From contig OX453285.1 in assembly GCA_949710005.1 (NCBI GenBank), positions 1,434,797 to 1,498,796 on the forward strand: DNA of 64,000 nucleotides, written 5' to 3'. Source of the stretch: Ricordea florida (lineage: Eukaryota; Cnidaria; Anthozoa; Corallimorpharia; Ricordeidae). The notes below the pieces were generated by a model. That model did no database searches. It was not told the origin of the DNA and saw only the letters and a program-made list of their open reading frames with translations. How positions within the stretch are numbered: the first letter of the stretch is position 1; each line of letters begins with the position of its first letter. This document shows, in pieces, positions 26,901 through 32,084 of this stretch. The translations under genes and the position numbers were made by a program.

Positions 26901-29900
26901 GCCGAAAGCCGAGGGCCGTACTCAAGACCAAGGGTACAGTTTTTTCCCATACGGACTGACCTAGACCGGTAAATAACTTATTTCTTTTTTTCTGTTTGTT
27001 TGCTTTTTTTTTGCAACAATTTCAATTTGCCGCGGATAAAAATCCAGACCTGGACCGGTTAGGAGCGCGCGATTAGCCAATCAGATTTGAGGATTTGGGA
27101 TTCTGGCCCGCTGAGATGCTTGAGAAAAAAATAAAGCTGTATAATATAGTCATTAAACCAAGTCCAGCAGGAAAATGCATGGAGGCTACTGCACCCAGAT
27201 TCATTTTTCGCTTCTGTACCCAGATTCATTTTTTGTTGACAGGCAGACAAAAAACCCAGCCCTGAACTTTTATTATAAAAATAATATTGAAAGAAGCATT
27301 ATCCTCACCTCATTTGTAAATTTGCACAGTAAAGTCGCCCAGCCTAGTTGCATAATTCCTTTAGAACCTAGCAAAATCTCATACATCCATTTTCCTGAAA
27401 TGATATTAATTTAAACAAATATTTAATAATATTATAATAATGCAGTCACACAGGAATTGGAAACATGCAAATTATGTAAGTTGACAGTTGCTACAGTGTT
27501 GAGAATCATGGCCCAATACTCAATACTCATGACAACTGAGGATTGAGGATTGATCAAGTACTTCCCTGCAGGTCTTACAGTCCCTCCAAATGCATTCAAG
27601 ACAACTGGCCTTTTGTCTAGAATGAATAAACTATGCATCTAATAATTACCAAAAATTACTATCTACATTACTATCATCGCAATCATCATCATCATCATTA
27701 TTATTATCATTACCTTTGCATACACAGATGTTTGCCCGCATGCTGCTGAAGTTGCTCTTGCTTTCAATCTAAATATAAAATAAACAAAAAATTACTTTAA
27801 AATTAATAAAATAAATATTTAATAAATTAATATGTTTCTGTAGTCATTATATATCGCATATCAACTGAGCGGCTTTTGTTCACTGTGTTCCAAATGACCA
27901 ATTGAAATGTGGATATAAAGCTATTGATCATGAAGTCATGTGAACCTTATGATCAGACATTTTTGTGCTTACAACTTACACGTAATCAGCTTAAGGAACT
28001 CATTTGATCTATAGTTTGATTTTCAGTTTACTGATTACAAATTAGATTAAAAAGCTTATTTTTATTGGTACTCACACCATTATAACACACAGAATTTCCT
28101 TTTCATTATACTATGCCCTTTACACAATGCGCCTTATCAACAGCACCTCAATTCCATCTTTGATGTTCATTGATCCACAAAGACTAGTTTTATCCACTCC
28201 AACTGTCTCTGGTCCAATTCTACCATCAGTTAAGGCTTTCTCTTCAGGATCAAGTTCTACAATAAAAGTGAATGAAAGTGTAAAACACTTACTGACAAAG
28301 AAATCAATTGATTATTAATCCTTTATCATCTATAAAAAATAACTGCATGAATAGCAGTAAACTAACTGTAGTTCAGTTTGTTACCTCCCTTGATAAATCA
28401 GACAACAGTGACTTCAGCACTTATTGTTCATTCTCATCCACTGATATCAATCTTTACTATGGTATCAACCTACTACTGACCTGCTCCTCCATGTAATATA
28501 GATGACTGAAAAACCCTTTAAGTCCCAGTAGTGACCTGCATCCAATTTCTCATTACAACATTCACAATTCATCAACCATTCAGGTTATGAGAAGAACGAA
28601 AATGACTGATCACCAAAAAAGAGTTATATTGATATTTAAACAAATTGGCGTCACTAGTAACATGGTGAATATGTGATCGAGAACAGTTAGAAGAAAATGA
28701 GTACTGATATTGGGGCTTAAAGGGTCAATAACACAATATAAAAATTGCATTAATGCTGTGAGATTCTCAAATTCATTAAAATTCCATGAGTGAAACAGCC
28801 AATAAATTGGGCATATTTAGGTCACATGGATGAACCTTGATACCAAATGAACACTCAGATGAAAATCTTATGGGTTTCAATCTGAGATCAAACATGGTCT
28901 TGAAACAAACACCTCAAAACAATATCAAACACCCTGAAACAATAAAAGCACTCTACCCTTGGCATCATGCTTTCATCTGTTTCTCGGTGTTTGGAACCCC
29001 AGATAAAACATTCGCACTGGTTTTTGGTACATTATGTCAAATATTCTGTCAGGATATTATTATTATTACTGTAACTACAGTAGGTACACTGTAGGCTGTA
29101 CATACCTGGTTTAGGTTCTTGGTCATAATGAGCCAAAATTCCTCCGATGTGTTCCTGCAGTGTTCCATACTCCAGGAGAAGCCTGCAATGATGGGTGTAA
29201 TGATTTATGATTATTTTATGAAAACCATGCCGTGTTATTCGATAAGAGCCATGCCAAATTGAACAAGAAAAACTGTATGATTACTTATTAATATAATATA
29301 AACATGAAAAAAAGTATTGCCCAATCTAAACCTTTCTTGATTTAATGCCCCATTTTTTCTCACTTAAAAGAACTTTTTTCAAAGTCTTCGCAGAAAGTTT
29401 TCATCATTGTCTTATGTGATATCATTGGCTTAAAAAATTTCATTGTCTTTCAGCCAATCATAATCCAATATTTCAATGTGTAATTTGCACTGGTGCTACA
29501 CTTTTTGCACTGGTGTTACACTTGAACTGCACTCCTCTCAGCCAATCAGAATCAATTAATTTTTTCACATGTTATTATGTAATGACAATGACATGTCTGA
29601 GTTCAGGGATTTTGTTCATGTTGAATGGGTGTGCCAATAGCACTCATATTTTTCTTACTGTTTTCAGAAAGACAATATCTCAGCTGTCGTACCAGCTTAT
29701 GTACCGATATATGCTGCGGTTCAATTTTTTCCGTTTAAATTTTACTTTTGTTTTTTTGGTATAGTATTGTATAATAATGAGTTTGAAACAAAGGAAAATC
29801 AAGAATGAAATTGAACCACAACATATACAAACTAAGCTGATATTTCAATATAAGCATTAGTAGCTCCACTGGAAAATAGTACCCCTTCTTCATGCTGCTT

Positions 29901-30643
29901 TCAATAAATTAAAACAGTACAGTCATAAGGTATGCGGGTTCAAAATATTTTTATGAAAGGCCCTTTTAAATACCTAAATGACTGATTTCCATACACTTAA
30001 ATATACTTTGACTTGGGAAATCCCTACCCTTTCATGTACCTGAAGCATGAAAAAGTTACCTATTTCAGGCGGAGCCTCCCCATGGAGGCCATTATAGGAG
30101 TAAAGATTTCCTCACAAATCCCTACTTCATTATGCATGCTGTAGCCGTACGGTTTCGTTCACAGAAATGTTTGCACGCGCACTTCCCAAGACAATTCAAC
30201 TACAGCATGCATAATGAAGTAGGGACCTATGCGGAAATCTTACCGTACCCTCTTCTCCCGCCCCGGGGGATTAATTGCTTGCTTGTTTGGTTGGTTCTTG
30301 CCAGGCTGAACGAGCAGCTTTGCTTTATAGCCAACAAAATGGCCTTGTCGTTAGTAAAAAGGATCTACAGAATACAAGGCTTGTTTTAACGCACTGTACA
30401 GTGTTTATTGGGTAATTATACACAGTACACACTTGAACAGCTAGAGTTGTATAATGATGTAAAGCTGAGCCATAAAAGCACACCAGCCAAACTACCGCAC
30501 TCGTTTGGGCAGGTTTTAAGTAAACAGTCTAACCCTGATTAGTTTAGCCGTCGAATAATTTAAGCGTCTACCCACCTGGGAGTAGCAGTGTCATCGTCTT
30601 CTTTGGTCGGGAAAACCGAGCATAAAAACTGCGATACATCCAT
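1431..30643 (-). CDS. RNF123: RNF123 (KPC1) E3 ubiquitin ligase, 21 exons located, 3' end off the left edge
   Basis: Minus-strand, multi-exon orthologue of RNF123/KPC1, a cytosolic E3 ligase that ubiquitinates the CDK inhibitor p27 in mammals. Three signatures identify it. An N-terminal SPRY domain spans the first nine exons (GKWMYEILLGSKGIMQLGW, then YDGHRVRKWNV). A central motif reads LMEMLDDVIMLYHIAVHKQL. The last exon in the window carries LFEFCPEFYMDAAINSF. All match the order of the human protein as I recall it. The start ATG at 30643 opens MDVSQFLCSVFP. The C-terminal RING finger must lie beyond position 1431. Splice phases agree across every junction I joined except two places where an exon was not found (between 21220 and 18606, and between 17073 and 8042). 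The introns are very repeat-rich, and one holds another gene. The orthology call is firm; exon completeness is not. Confidence 0.92.
1809..2705. repeat. 106-bp minisatellite, about 8.4 copies
   Basis: The unit begins near CAGTGTGGTTCTATCTTTTT and includes GTACTGTTTGTTTTACTATA. The motif TTTTACTATACAGTG recurs eight times at a 106-bp spacing. Copies differ at a few sites (GGTTCAAACC or GGATCAAACC; GTACCGTGG or GTAATGTGG), and these variants alternate, hinting at a higher-order 212-bp period. The array lies in an RNF123 intron and ends about 50 bp from the exon at 2755. The frames it opens are repeat artefacts. Confidence 0.95.
2949..3420. repeat. 20-bp minisatellite, about 23 copies
   Basis: The consensus unit is GTCAATCAATTAGTTAGTGA. 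It has single-base variants (ACTCAATTAG, ATTAATTAG, TTAGCTAG) and is phase-perfect at 20 bp. It grades on the right into a looser TCAGTCAATCAG-type sequence. There are no unique spacers, so this is a tandem repeat and not a CRISPR array. Confidence 0.95.
3497..3702. repeat. Inverted-repeat element I, copy 1, with hammerhead-like motif
   Basis: The ends are inverted copies of AAGAATTGGGATAATCAAAC. The interior has TTTGTACCACCGTTAG facing CTTACGGTGGTACAAA. Inside, at 3600-3633, is CTGATGA, then a small hairpin (GGGC/GCTC), then GAAACGTC. The second copy is at 8699-8907. Confidence 0.75.
4029..4310 (+). repeat. Palindromic MITE family A, copy 1
   Basis: This is a foldback element starting near ATATCTCTCAGTTAGTACGC. 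It carries CGCGCTGTGATTGGTCAA and GGTCGCCAAAATG, and two inverted pairs around GGTCCGTACTGTAA and TTTTTTCCCGTCGATTTATG. Related copies lie at 20909-21178 (minus) and 44281-44523 (plus). It ends near AATAAGAGGTATATC. Confidence 0.85.
4310..4492. repeat. Degenerate TCAGTCAATCAG simple repeat
   Basis: ATCTATCT followed by imperfect CAGTCAATCAGT units of 4 and 8 bp. It resembles the right flank of the 20-bp minisatellite (3413-3480), as if one array had been split by the two MITEs between them. Confidence 0.75.
5107..5270. repeat. MITE family H, copy 1
   Basis: It begins CCTGTAACAGGTTAAATTTG. The core has GGTTGGTTTGTAATTTCT facing AGAAATTACAAACCAAGC. The same arrangement recurs at 59691-59861, where the ends TGTTACAGGTT and AACCTGTAACA are clearer. 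Confidence 0.75.
5347..5487. repeat. MITE family G with long terminal inverted repeats
   Basis: The left arm runs from GGATCAATGTATTCATCTGG to GCGCACCTACCCCTTCCC. The right arm is its imperfect inverse (GGGGTAGGTGTGCAGTTGCC, ending CCATTGATCC). Half of a related element appears at 49197-49255. Confidence 0.75.
6126..6380 (+). repeat. tRNA-derived SINE family 1, full copy
   Basis: The head has a Pol III A-box-like TAGTGTAGTGGTTAGCGTGT and a B-box-like GAGTTCAAGCCC. The body includes GGCACTGTGTTTCCTTAGAC, ATAATGCTGGGGGTG and GGGGGGAGTAATTATACTCC. The same body, without the tRNA head, is at 24945-25160, which supports a dispersed SINE over a functional tRNA gene. Confidence 0.8.
6690..7800 (-). 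mobile_element. 5'-truncated CR1/L2-like non-LTR retrotransposon (reverse transcriptase), frameshifted
   Basis: Minus-strand RT fragment. It shows AGVPQGGVISPTLFDMRVND (RT motif 4), YADDCTLYE (catalytic YxDD), then LNAKKTKDMWITF and FKLLGVYV, the usual order for CR1/L2/Rex-type LINEs. The frame covering 7797-7108 breaks near 7140. The next frame (7148-6813) resumes with LDKHLQRVQNRCLNVIGLPR and ends RGAKLNLNF before a stop, so this copy is dead. The 3' end carries a (TTA)n tail and AATAAAGTTTATTATT. Sequence on each side (6636-6678 and 7800-7935) shares ATCACCAAGA and CTTCTCTTTAA-like blocks, suggesting insertion into a small tandem repeat. Confidence 0.88.
8699..8907. repeat. Inverted-repeat element I, copy 2, with hammerhead-like motif on both arms
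   Basis: The ends AAATTGGGATAATAAAAC and its inverse (GTTTGATTATCTTAATTT) flank a nearly perfect palindrome. The plus strand at 8817-8852 reads GCT, CTGACGA, a hairpin (GAGC-TAAC-GCTC), GAAACGTC, AGC. The minus strand carries the same block at 8764-8800. Confidence 0.8.
9264..9508 (+). repeat. tRNA-Leu-like SINE family 2, copy 1
   Basis: The head (about 9267-9339) contains GATGGCCGAGTGGTCTAG (A box) and GGGTTCAAATCCCCC (B box), resembling a type II tRNA. The tail continues with CTACCTGGTGTTGTTCTGGG. The whole unit recurs inverted at 58085-58285 with the same non-tRNA tail, so it is a SINE, not a tRNA gene. Confidence 0.85.
11204..11398 (-). CDS. Small C2HC zinc-finger protein, 64 aa, possibly only a first exon
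   Basis: The ATG at 11398 has a good context (AAAATGGCC). The product opens MAEDYPETSF and contains one finger: C23-x2-C26-x12-H39-x4-C44 (CETCGKSFAHSS, then RRHTKTKC). The final ligand is Cys instead of the usual His. The frame stops at TAG, immediately before a good donor (GTAATG), so either the ORF is complete or splicing in another frame extends it. It is divergent from the 295-residue gene with 282 bp between the two ATGs, suggesting a shared bidirectional promoter. Downstream on the minus strand, about 10.83-10.88 kb, a short stretch (HMLLVRSGVNVDANV) looks faintly ankyrin-like, but I do not join it. Confidence 0.45.
   Translation of the reverse strand: MAEDYPETSFVENTPSPFFCDKCETCGKSFAHSSSYRRHTKTKCSSQSLKCTESTASLLQLIFL
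11681..15690 (+). CDS. Five-exon gene, 295-aa coiled-coil protein of unknown function
   Basis: Exons: 11681-11914, 12845-12915, 13650-13753, 13928-14037, 15322-15690. All have GT-AG borders and matching phases, from an ATG to a TAG, with AATAAA at 15865. Residues 1-60 form a coiled coil rich in Gln, Glu and Arg (NASLRQENERLRDELQKKEK). A basic central region follows (KRFRFIYKKLVEKK; ERDLRIRTGKNKEHKEKCKK). Then come an acidic patch (MSSEESDYDEIEDP) and a C terminus with RLPWERSSLKNLKQKLD and GPAWAVRQ. From memory, the SSEES-acidic, LPW(E/R)RS and PAWA layout recurs in multi-copy cnidarian and sponge proteins of unknown function. No enzyme motif is visible. It is nested antisense in an RNF123 intron and may belong to a mobile element. 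Confidence 0.8.
12460..12610. repeat. MITE family F, copy 1
   Basis: The terminal inverted repeats read GGTAAGATTTCCGCACAGGT then CCCTACTTCATTATGCAT, and the inverse at the right. A second copy is at 30101-30246. This one lies in intron 1 of the 295-residue gene. Confidence 0.85.
14804..14905. repeat. MITE family D, copy 1 (TTAA-flanked)
   Basis: The element starts TTAACCCTTTCACTCCCAAG and ends with its inverse, CTTGGGAGTGAAAGGGTTAA; it is about 102 bp. The TTAA ends suggest a piggyBac-like TTAA target. It lies in the last intron of the 295-residue gene. Confidence 0.9.
14918..15019. repeat. MITE family D, copy 2, tandem to copy 1
   Basis: It is practically identical to copy 1 only 12 bp away, in the same orientation. 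That pattern fits local duplication of the element plus a short spacer, or insertion at a nearby TTAA. Confidence 0.9.
16468..16914. repeat. Mariner-like non-autonomous element with GTTATAGCGGGG repeats
   Basis: The left end ACAGCGAAACCCCGCTATAA is inverted at the right end (TTATAGTGGGTTCCATTGTA). GTTATAGCGGGG-like blocks recur in both orientations (near 16510, 16545, 16590, 16815 and 16880). The termini beginning (T)ACAG and TA at the edges resemble Tc1/mariner-derived MITEs. There is no transposase frame. Confidence 0.75.
17217..17275 (-). repeat. Single inverted monomer related to the 106-bp minisatellite
   Basis: On the minus strand this reads GAACAGTACTGTACTGTGGT then ACTGTTTGTTTTACTAGACA and GTGTGGTTCTC. 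It matches half of the unit tandemly repeated at 1809-2705. It sits about 40 bp downstream of the RNF123 exon ending at 17313. Confidence 0.85.
17709..18022. repeat. MITE with TTAGGGACGGACCATTAG termini and poly-T arms
   Basis: The left terminus is TTAAGGGACGAACCATTAG and the right terminus is its inverse (CTAATGGTCCGTCCCTAA). Between them are GTGATGGGGGTGGG and its inverse, plus a series of GAATTTTTTTTT blocks (GCACGAATTTTT, GCATGAATTTTT) that form a degenerate tandem repeat. Confidence 0.85.
18055..18164. repeat. Short MITE with TACAGTA/TACAGTTGGA termini
   Basis: The left end TACAGTAAAACTTCGCCATC is followed by TCTCGAACTC. The right end reads GAGTTCGAGATAGCAGGG then TCCAACTGTA. The repeated motif is ATCTCGA. 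TA-flanked, mariner-type. Confidence 0.75.
19312..19452. repeat. Hairpin MITE family C, copy 1
   Basis: ACATATGTTGTGGTTCAATT at the left is inverted at the right (CTTGAACCACAACATATA). The inner arms are TTTAAATTTTATTTTCCTTT and its inverse. Other copies are at 21421-21561 and 29707-29828. All three share the loop segment with AATGAGTTTGAAAC or its complement. Confidence 0.9.
19757..20033 (+). repeat. MITE family B, copy 1
   Basis: It starts with TTTAGTATAAATACTCACG. It carries GCGCTCTGATTGGTTCAC and GGATTATCAGCCGATAATCA, then TGTGTATTTATACTAAAAC, and ends GCGAATAATTGTTAAA after a CGAGAATCAC palindrome. Copies at 47196-47475 (plus) and 58702-58918 (minus) share the whole layout. Confidence 0.9.
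20088..20160 (-). repeat. tRNA-like SINE head or tRNA pseudogene
   Basis: On the minus strand there is an A-box-like TTAGCTCAGTTTGTCGG and a B-box GGGTTCGAACCTCGG, but the distance between them (about 33 nt) is too short for a complete anticodon arm. I read it as a degenerate tRNA-derived repeat, not a working tRNA. Confidence 0.4.
20909..21178 (-). repeat. Palindromic MITE family A, copy 2
   Basis: Inverted relative to the copy at 4029. It begins ATACCTCTTACTAACC, contains GGTCCGTACTGTAAGTTACG, TTTTGGCGACCAAAACAAAC and GACCAATCACAGCACGCG, and ends TTTGAGATATAATAA. Confidence 0.88.
21421..21561. repeat. Hairpin MITE family C, copy 2
   Basis: CATATGTTGTGGTTCAATTT at the left faces AATTGAAGCACAACATAATA at the right, with TTTTATTTTCCTTTGTTTC and its inverse inside. 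It lies in the RNF123 intron upstream of the exon at 21312. Confidence 0.88.
21890..22258. repeat. CTAGACTAGAATACA degenerate tandem repeat
   Basis: Roughly 15-20 bp units of ACTAGACTAGAATACACT with TAGACTACACTGGAATAC variants fill about 370 bp of an RNF123 intron. It is unusually rich in the CTAG tetranucleotide. Confidence 0.9.
23147..23525. repeat. Foldback repeat with AAATCAC arms
   Basis: GGTACTTGAACTGAGTGGAG is imperfectly inverted at 23290-23315 (CACGAAGTTCAATTACCA). GAAATCATACGTGTGATTTC is itself a palindrome. A related ATTTCAAAATGGATGTAAT end follows at about 23500. Repeat-derived, non-coding. Confidence 0.6.
24945..25160 (+). repeat. SINE family 1, copy 2 (tRNA head missing)
   Basis: It matches the body of 6126-6380 from GGCACTGTGTT onward (TTTCCTTAGACAAGAAAC, ATAATGCTGGGGGTGGCC, GGGGGGAGTAATAATACTCC). 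The head with the A box is absent or replaced. Confidence 0.85.
25490..25909. repeat. Large hairpin MITE (arms about 190 bp) with internal 19-bp repeats
   Basis: TGTTGCAGTTAATTTTTGTT at the left is inverted at the right (AACAAAAATTAACTGCAACA). Each arm carries several tandem copies of TTTTTTTAACTAGGTGATAT (about five left, about four right). The arms continue into ACAGGTCACAGGTCATTG and its inverse around a short loop with CCTAAACATTAGG. It lies in an RNF123 intron. Confidence 0.92.
26377..26852 (-). mobile_element. 5'-truncated LINE 3' end (RT C-terminal region)
   Basis: The minus-strand frame contains ALHWLPVSERIKFKIMLLTF, YGSRAFAVSAPKLWNGLP and FKSKLKTHLFKK, the hallmark C-terminal segment of CR1/L2/Rex-type LINEs, then a stop, a structured 3' UTR (CAGCGCCTATC/GGCGCTGT) and a (TTA)n tail. 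The RT catalytic part is missing. Its 5' break abuts a palindrome at 26859. Confidence 0.88.
26859..26951. repeat. 93-bp palindrome (TATGGGAAAAAACTGTxCCC)
   Basis: TATGGGAAAAAACTGTGCCC pairs with GGGTACAGTTTTTTCCCATA; inside, TCTTGAGTACGGCCC pairs with GGGCCGTACTCAAGA around a GAGGCCGAAAGCCGAG tip. It directly joins the 5' end of the truncated LINE. Confidence 0.88.
28511..28728. repeat. MITE family E, copy 1 (CCCTTTAAG termini)
   Basis: AACCCTTTAAGTCCCAGTAG at the left faces ATTGGGGCTTAAAGGGT at the right. Shared internal parts are CCAATTTCTCATTACAA and AATTCATCAACCATTCA. Other copies: 34619-34826, about 55501-55701, and a truncated one in 32085-32230. Confidence 0.88.
29707..29828. repeat. 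Hairpin MITE family C, copy 3
   Basis: TATATGCTGCGGTTCAATTT faces AAATTGAACCACAACATATA. The inner arms are shorter than in the other two copies. In an RNF123 intron 5' region. Confidence 0.85.
30101..30246. repeat. MITE family F, copy 2
   Basis: TAAAGATTTCCTCACAAATC then CCCTACTTCATTATGCATGC, with its inverse (GCATGCATAATGAAGTAGGG) at the right. In RNF123 intron 1. Confidence 0.85.
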
Positions 30644-32084
30644 TCCGCCCTATGACTTTTTTACGTTCAGAAAAACACCAAATACAGCATGAAGATAAAT
30701 TCCTCGGAAGTTAAGGCTTTATAACCTCTTTGCTTTGCAACTACGGCTATATTTCGAGAATAAAATTCAGATTTGGCACAAAAATGTAAAGTAATGTATC
30801 GCCATTTTGGAAAACTGGCTAGAGCTCATGCTCTCGGAGGAACTTATTTGAAAAAAAGCGAGCAGAGATTGGGAAAAAAGACACAACAAAGGACCCCCTC
30901 TCCCTTCCCTAGTGACTCAGCAATTCGTTCTCTTCCATGATGCACTTGACTCTTTTTTTCTTTGACCCTTTCGCTCTCATGCCTGATCTATCTACAACAT
31001 GGTCAAGCACACAAATGAGAGTGTTCAAAATGATCATTTTTGGGAATCAGTGGAATTAAATTAATTTACAACCAATTTGATCAATGCAACATTTGAAGGA
31101 CTGCACGGACCATACTTGCTTAAGGAATTACAACTTAAATTATGAGACAATTTTAGCCGCAACAAAGCATAAAATTCTTCTGTGAAGAATGCTCAAACAA
31201 CAATTTTGTTGAAATGAAAACTGTAAAGGTTACTATGACTGTCCAGGGGAAAAATTCCAGCCAAAGAGCTTATTGCTAAATTTCAAAACACAAAAAAGAA
31301 ACATACTCTAAATGAGGAATCCAGTAAGCTTTCAATGTTATTTAATGTTACAGTAGAGGACAAAGTAACCACTCTGGGATTAATGCAATAGAACTTTTTA
31401 CAAAAGTGGCTGTTGTTTGAGAATTTGAAAACAATAGCCACACTGGTAAGTTACACTTGTAACAGTTTTATTGACGGCTGATTTACAATGTTATTAAACA
31501 CAGCACAACTCAACATGTCCTGTACATTGCAGTAACACCATGTGTCTGTGGTTCCTCATGACAGTAAGTTGTGAGCATTTCACATAATTTTATTGGGACT
31601 GTTGTTTGCTCTGTTGCCAGTCAAAGACTGTATATTTAATGAGGTTCTTCAAACAAGAAATTACAAGGAGTGGAGGTGCCTGACTATTTTCTAGGTGCAA
31701 TTCACGTCCAAGTGCTTATGTGCTAATTGCATGTCAGCTTGTGAATTCCAGGTTTGTGTAACACCAGCAACAGGATCATAAGGACATAAACTGTAAAAAG
31801 TTTGGTTACTTCTTTTTCACACAACAATAATCAGGGTTCTCCTGAAAATTTGAAGTAGAGGGAGAATAACTTTGAGTAGGTGACGGACAATGCCGATAGA
31901 AAGATGTGGTGTGGTTATTAATTTATTATTTACTTTGAGTAGCCGGCGAGCCAAGGATGACTAGACAGCGAATTTCGCTGGTCGCCGCAGCTTACAGAGA
32001 ACTCCGAATAATCCGAGGGGAAATCAAGAGTACCTTGCCAAAAAATGTTACTGGTGACTACAACTAGTGTAATGTTACTATGCT
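30644..32084. other. Intergenic region upstream of RNF123
   Basis: It contains the presumed 5' UTR and promoter of RNF123 just above 30643 and then about 1.4 kb in which I see no coding exon, RNA gene or clear repeat. No TATA box is obvious at a sensible distance from the start. Confidence 0.5.

Larger units (their letters stand above)
17073..30643 (-). other. RNF123: RNF123 exons 1-15 (SPRY half), splice map
   Basis: Coding exons, 5' to 3' on the minus strand: 30643-30576, 29182-29106, 28256-28147, 27768-27714, 27394-27309, 25468-25382, 25275-25208, 24424-24299, 23765-23666, 22701-22600, 22488-22363, 21312-21220, 18692-18606, 17388-17313, 17137-17073. Each has an AG acceptor, a GT donor and compatible phase. 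Exons 3-9 encode the SPRY domain, ending in a LNFGASPFK segment that joins FPVEGYKPL. The link between the 21220 donor and the 18692 acceptor stays in phase but lacks about 30 residues found in human RNF123, so a small exon is probably unrecognised there. The 22488 boundary is the least certain. Confidence 0.82.
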
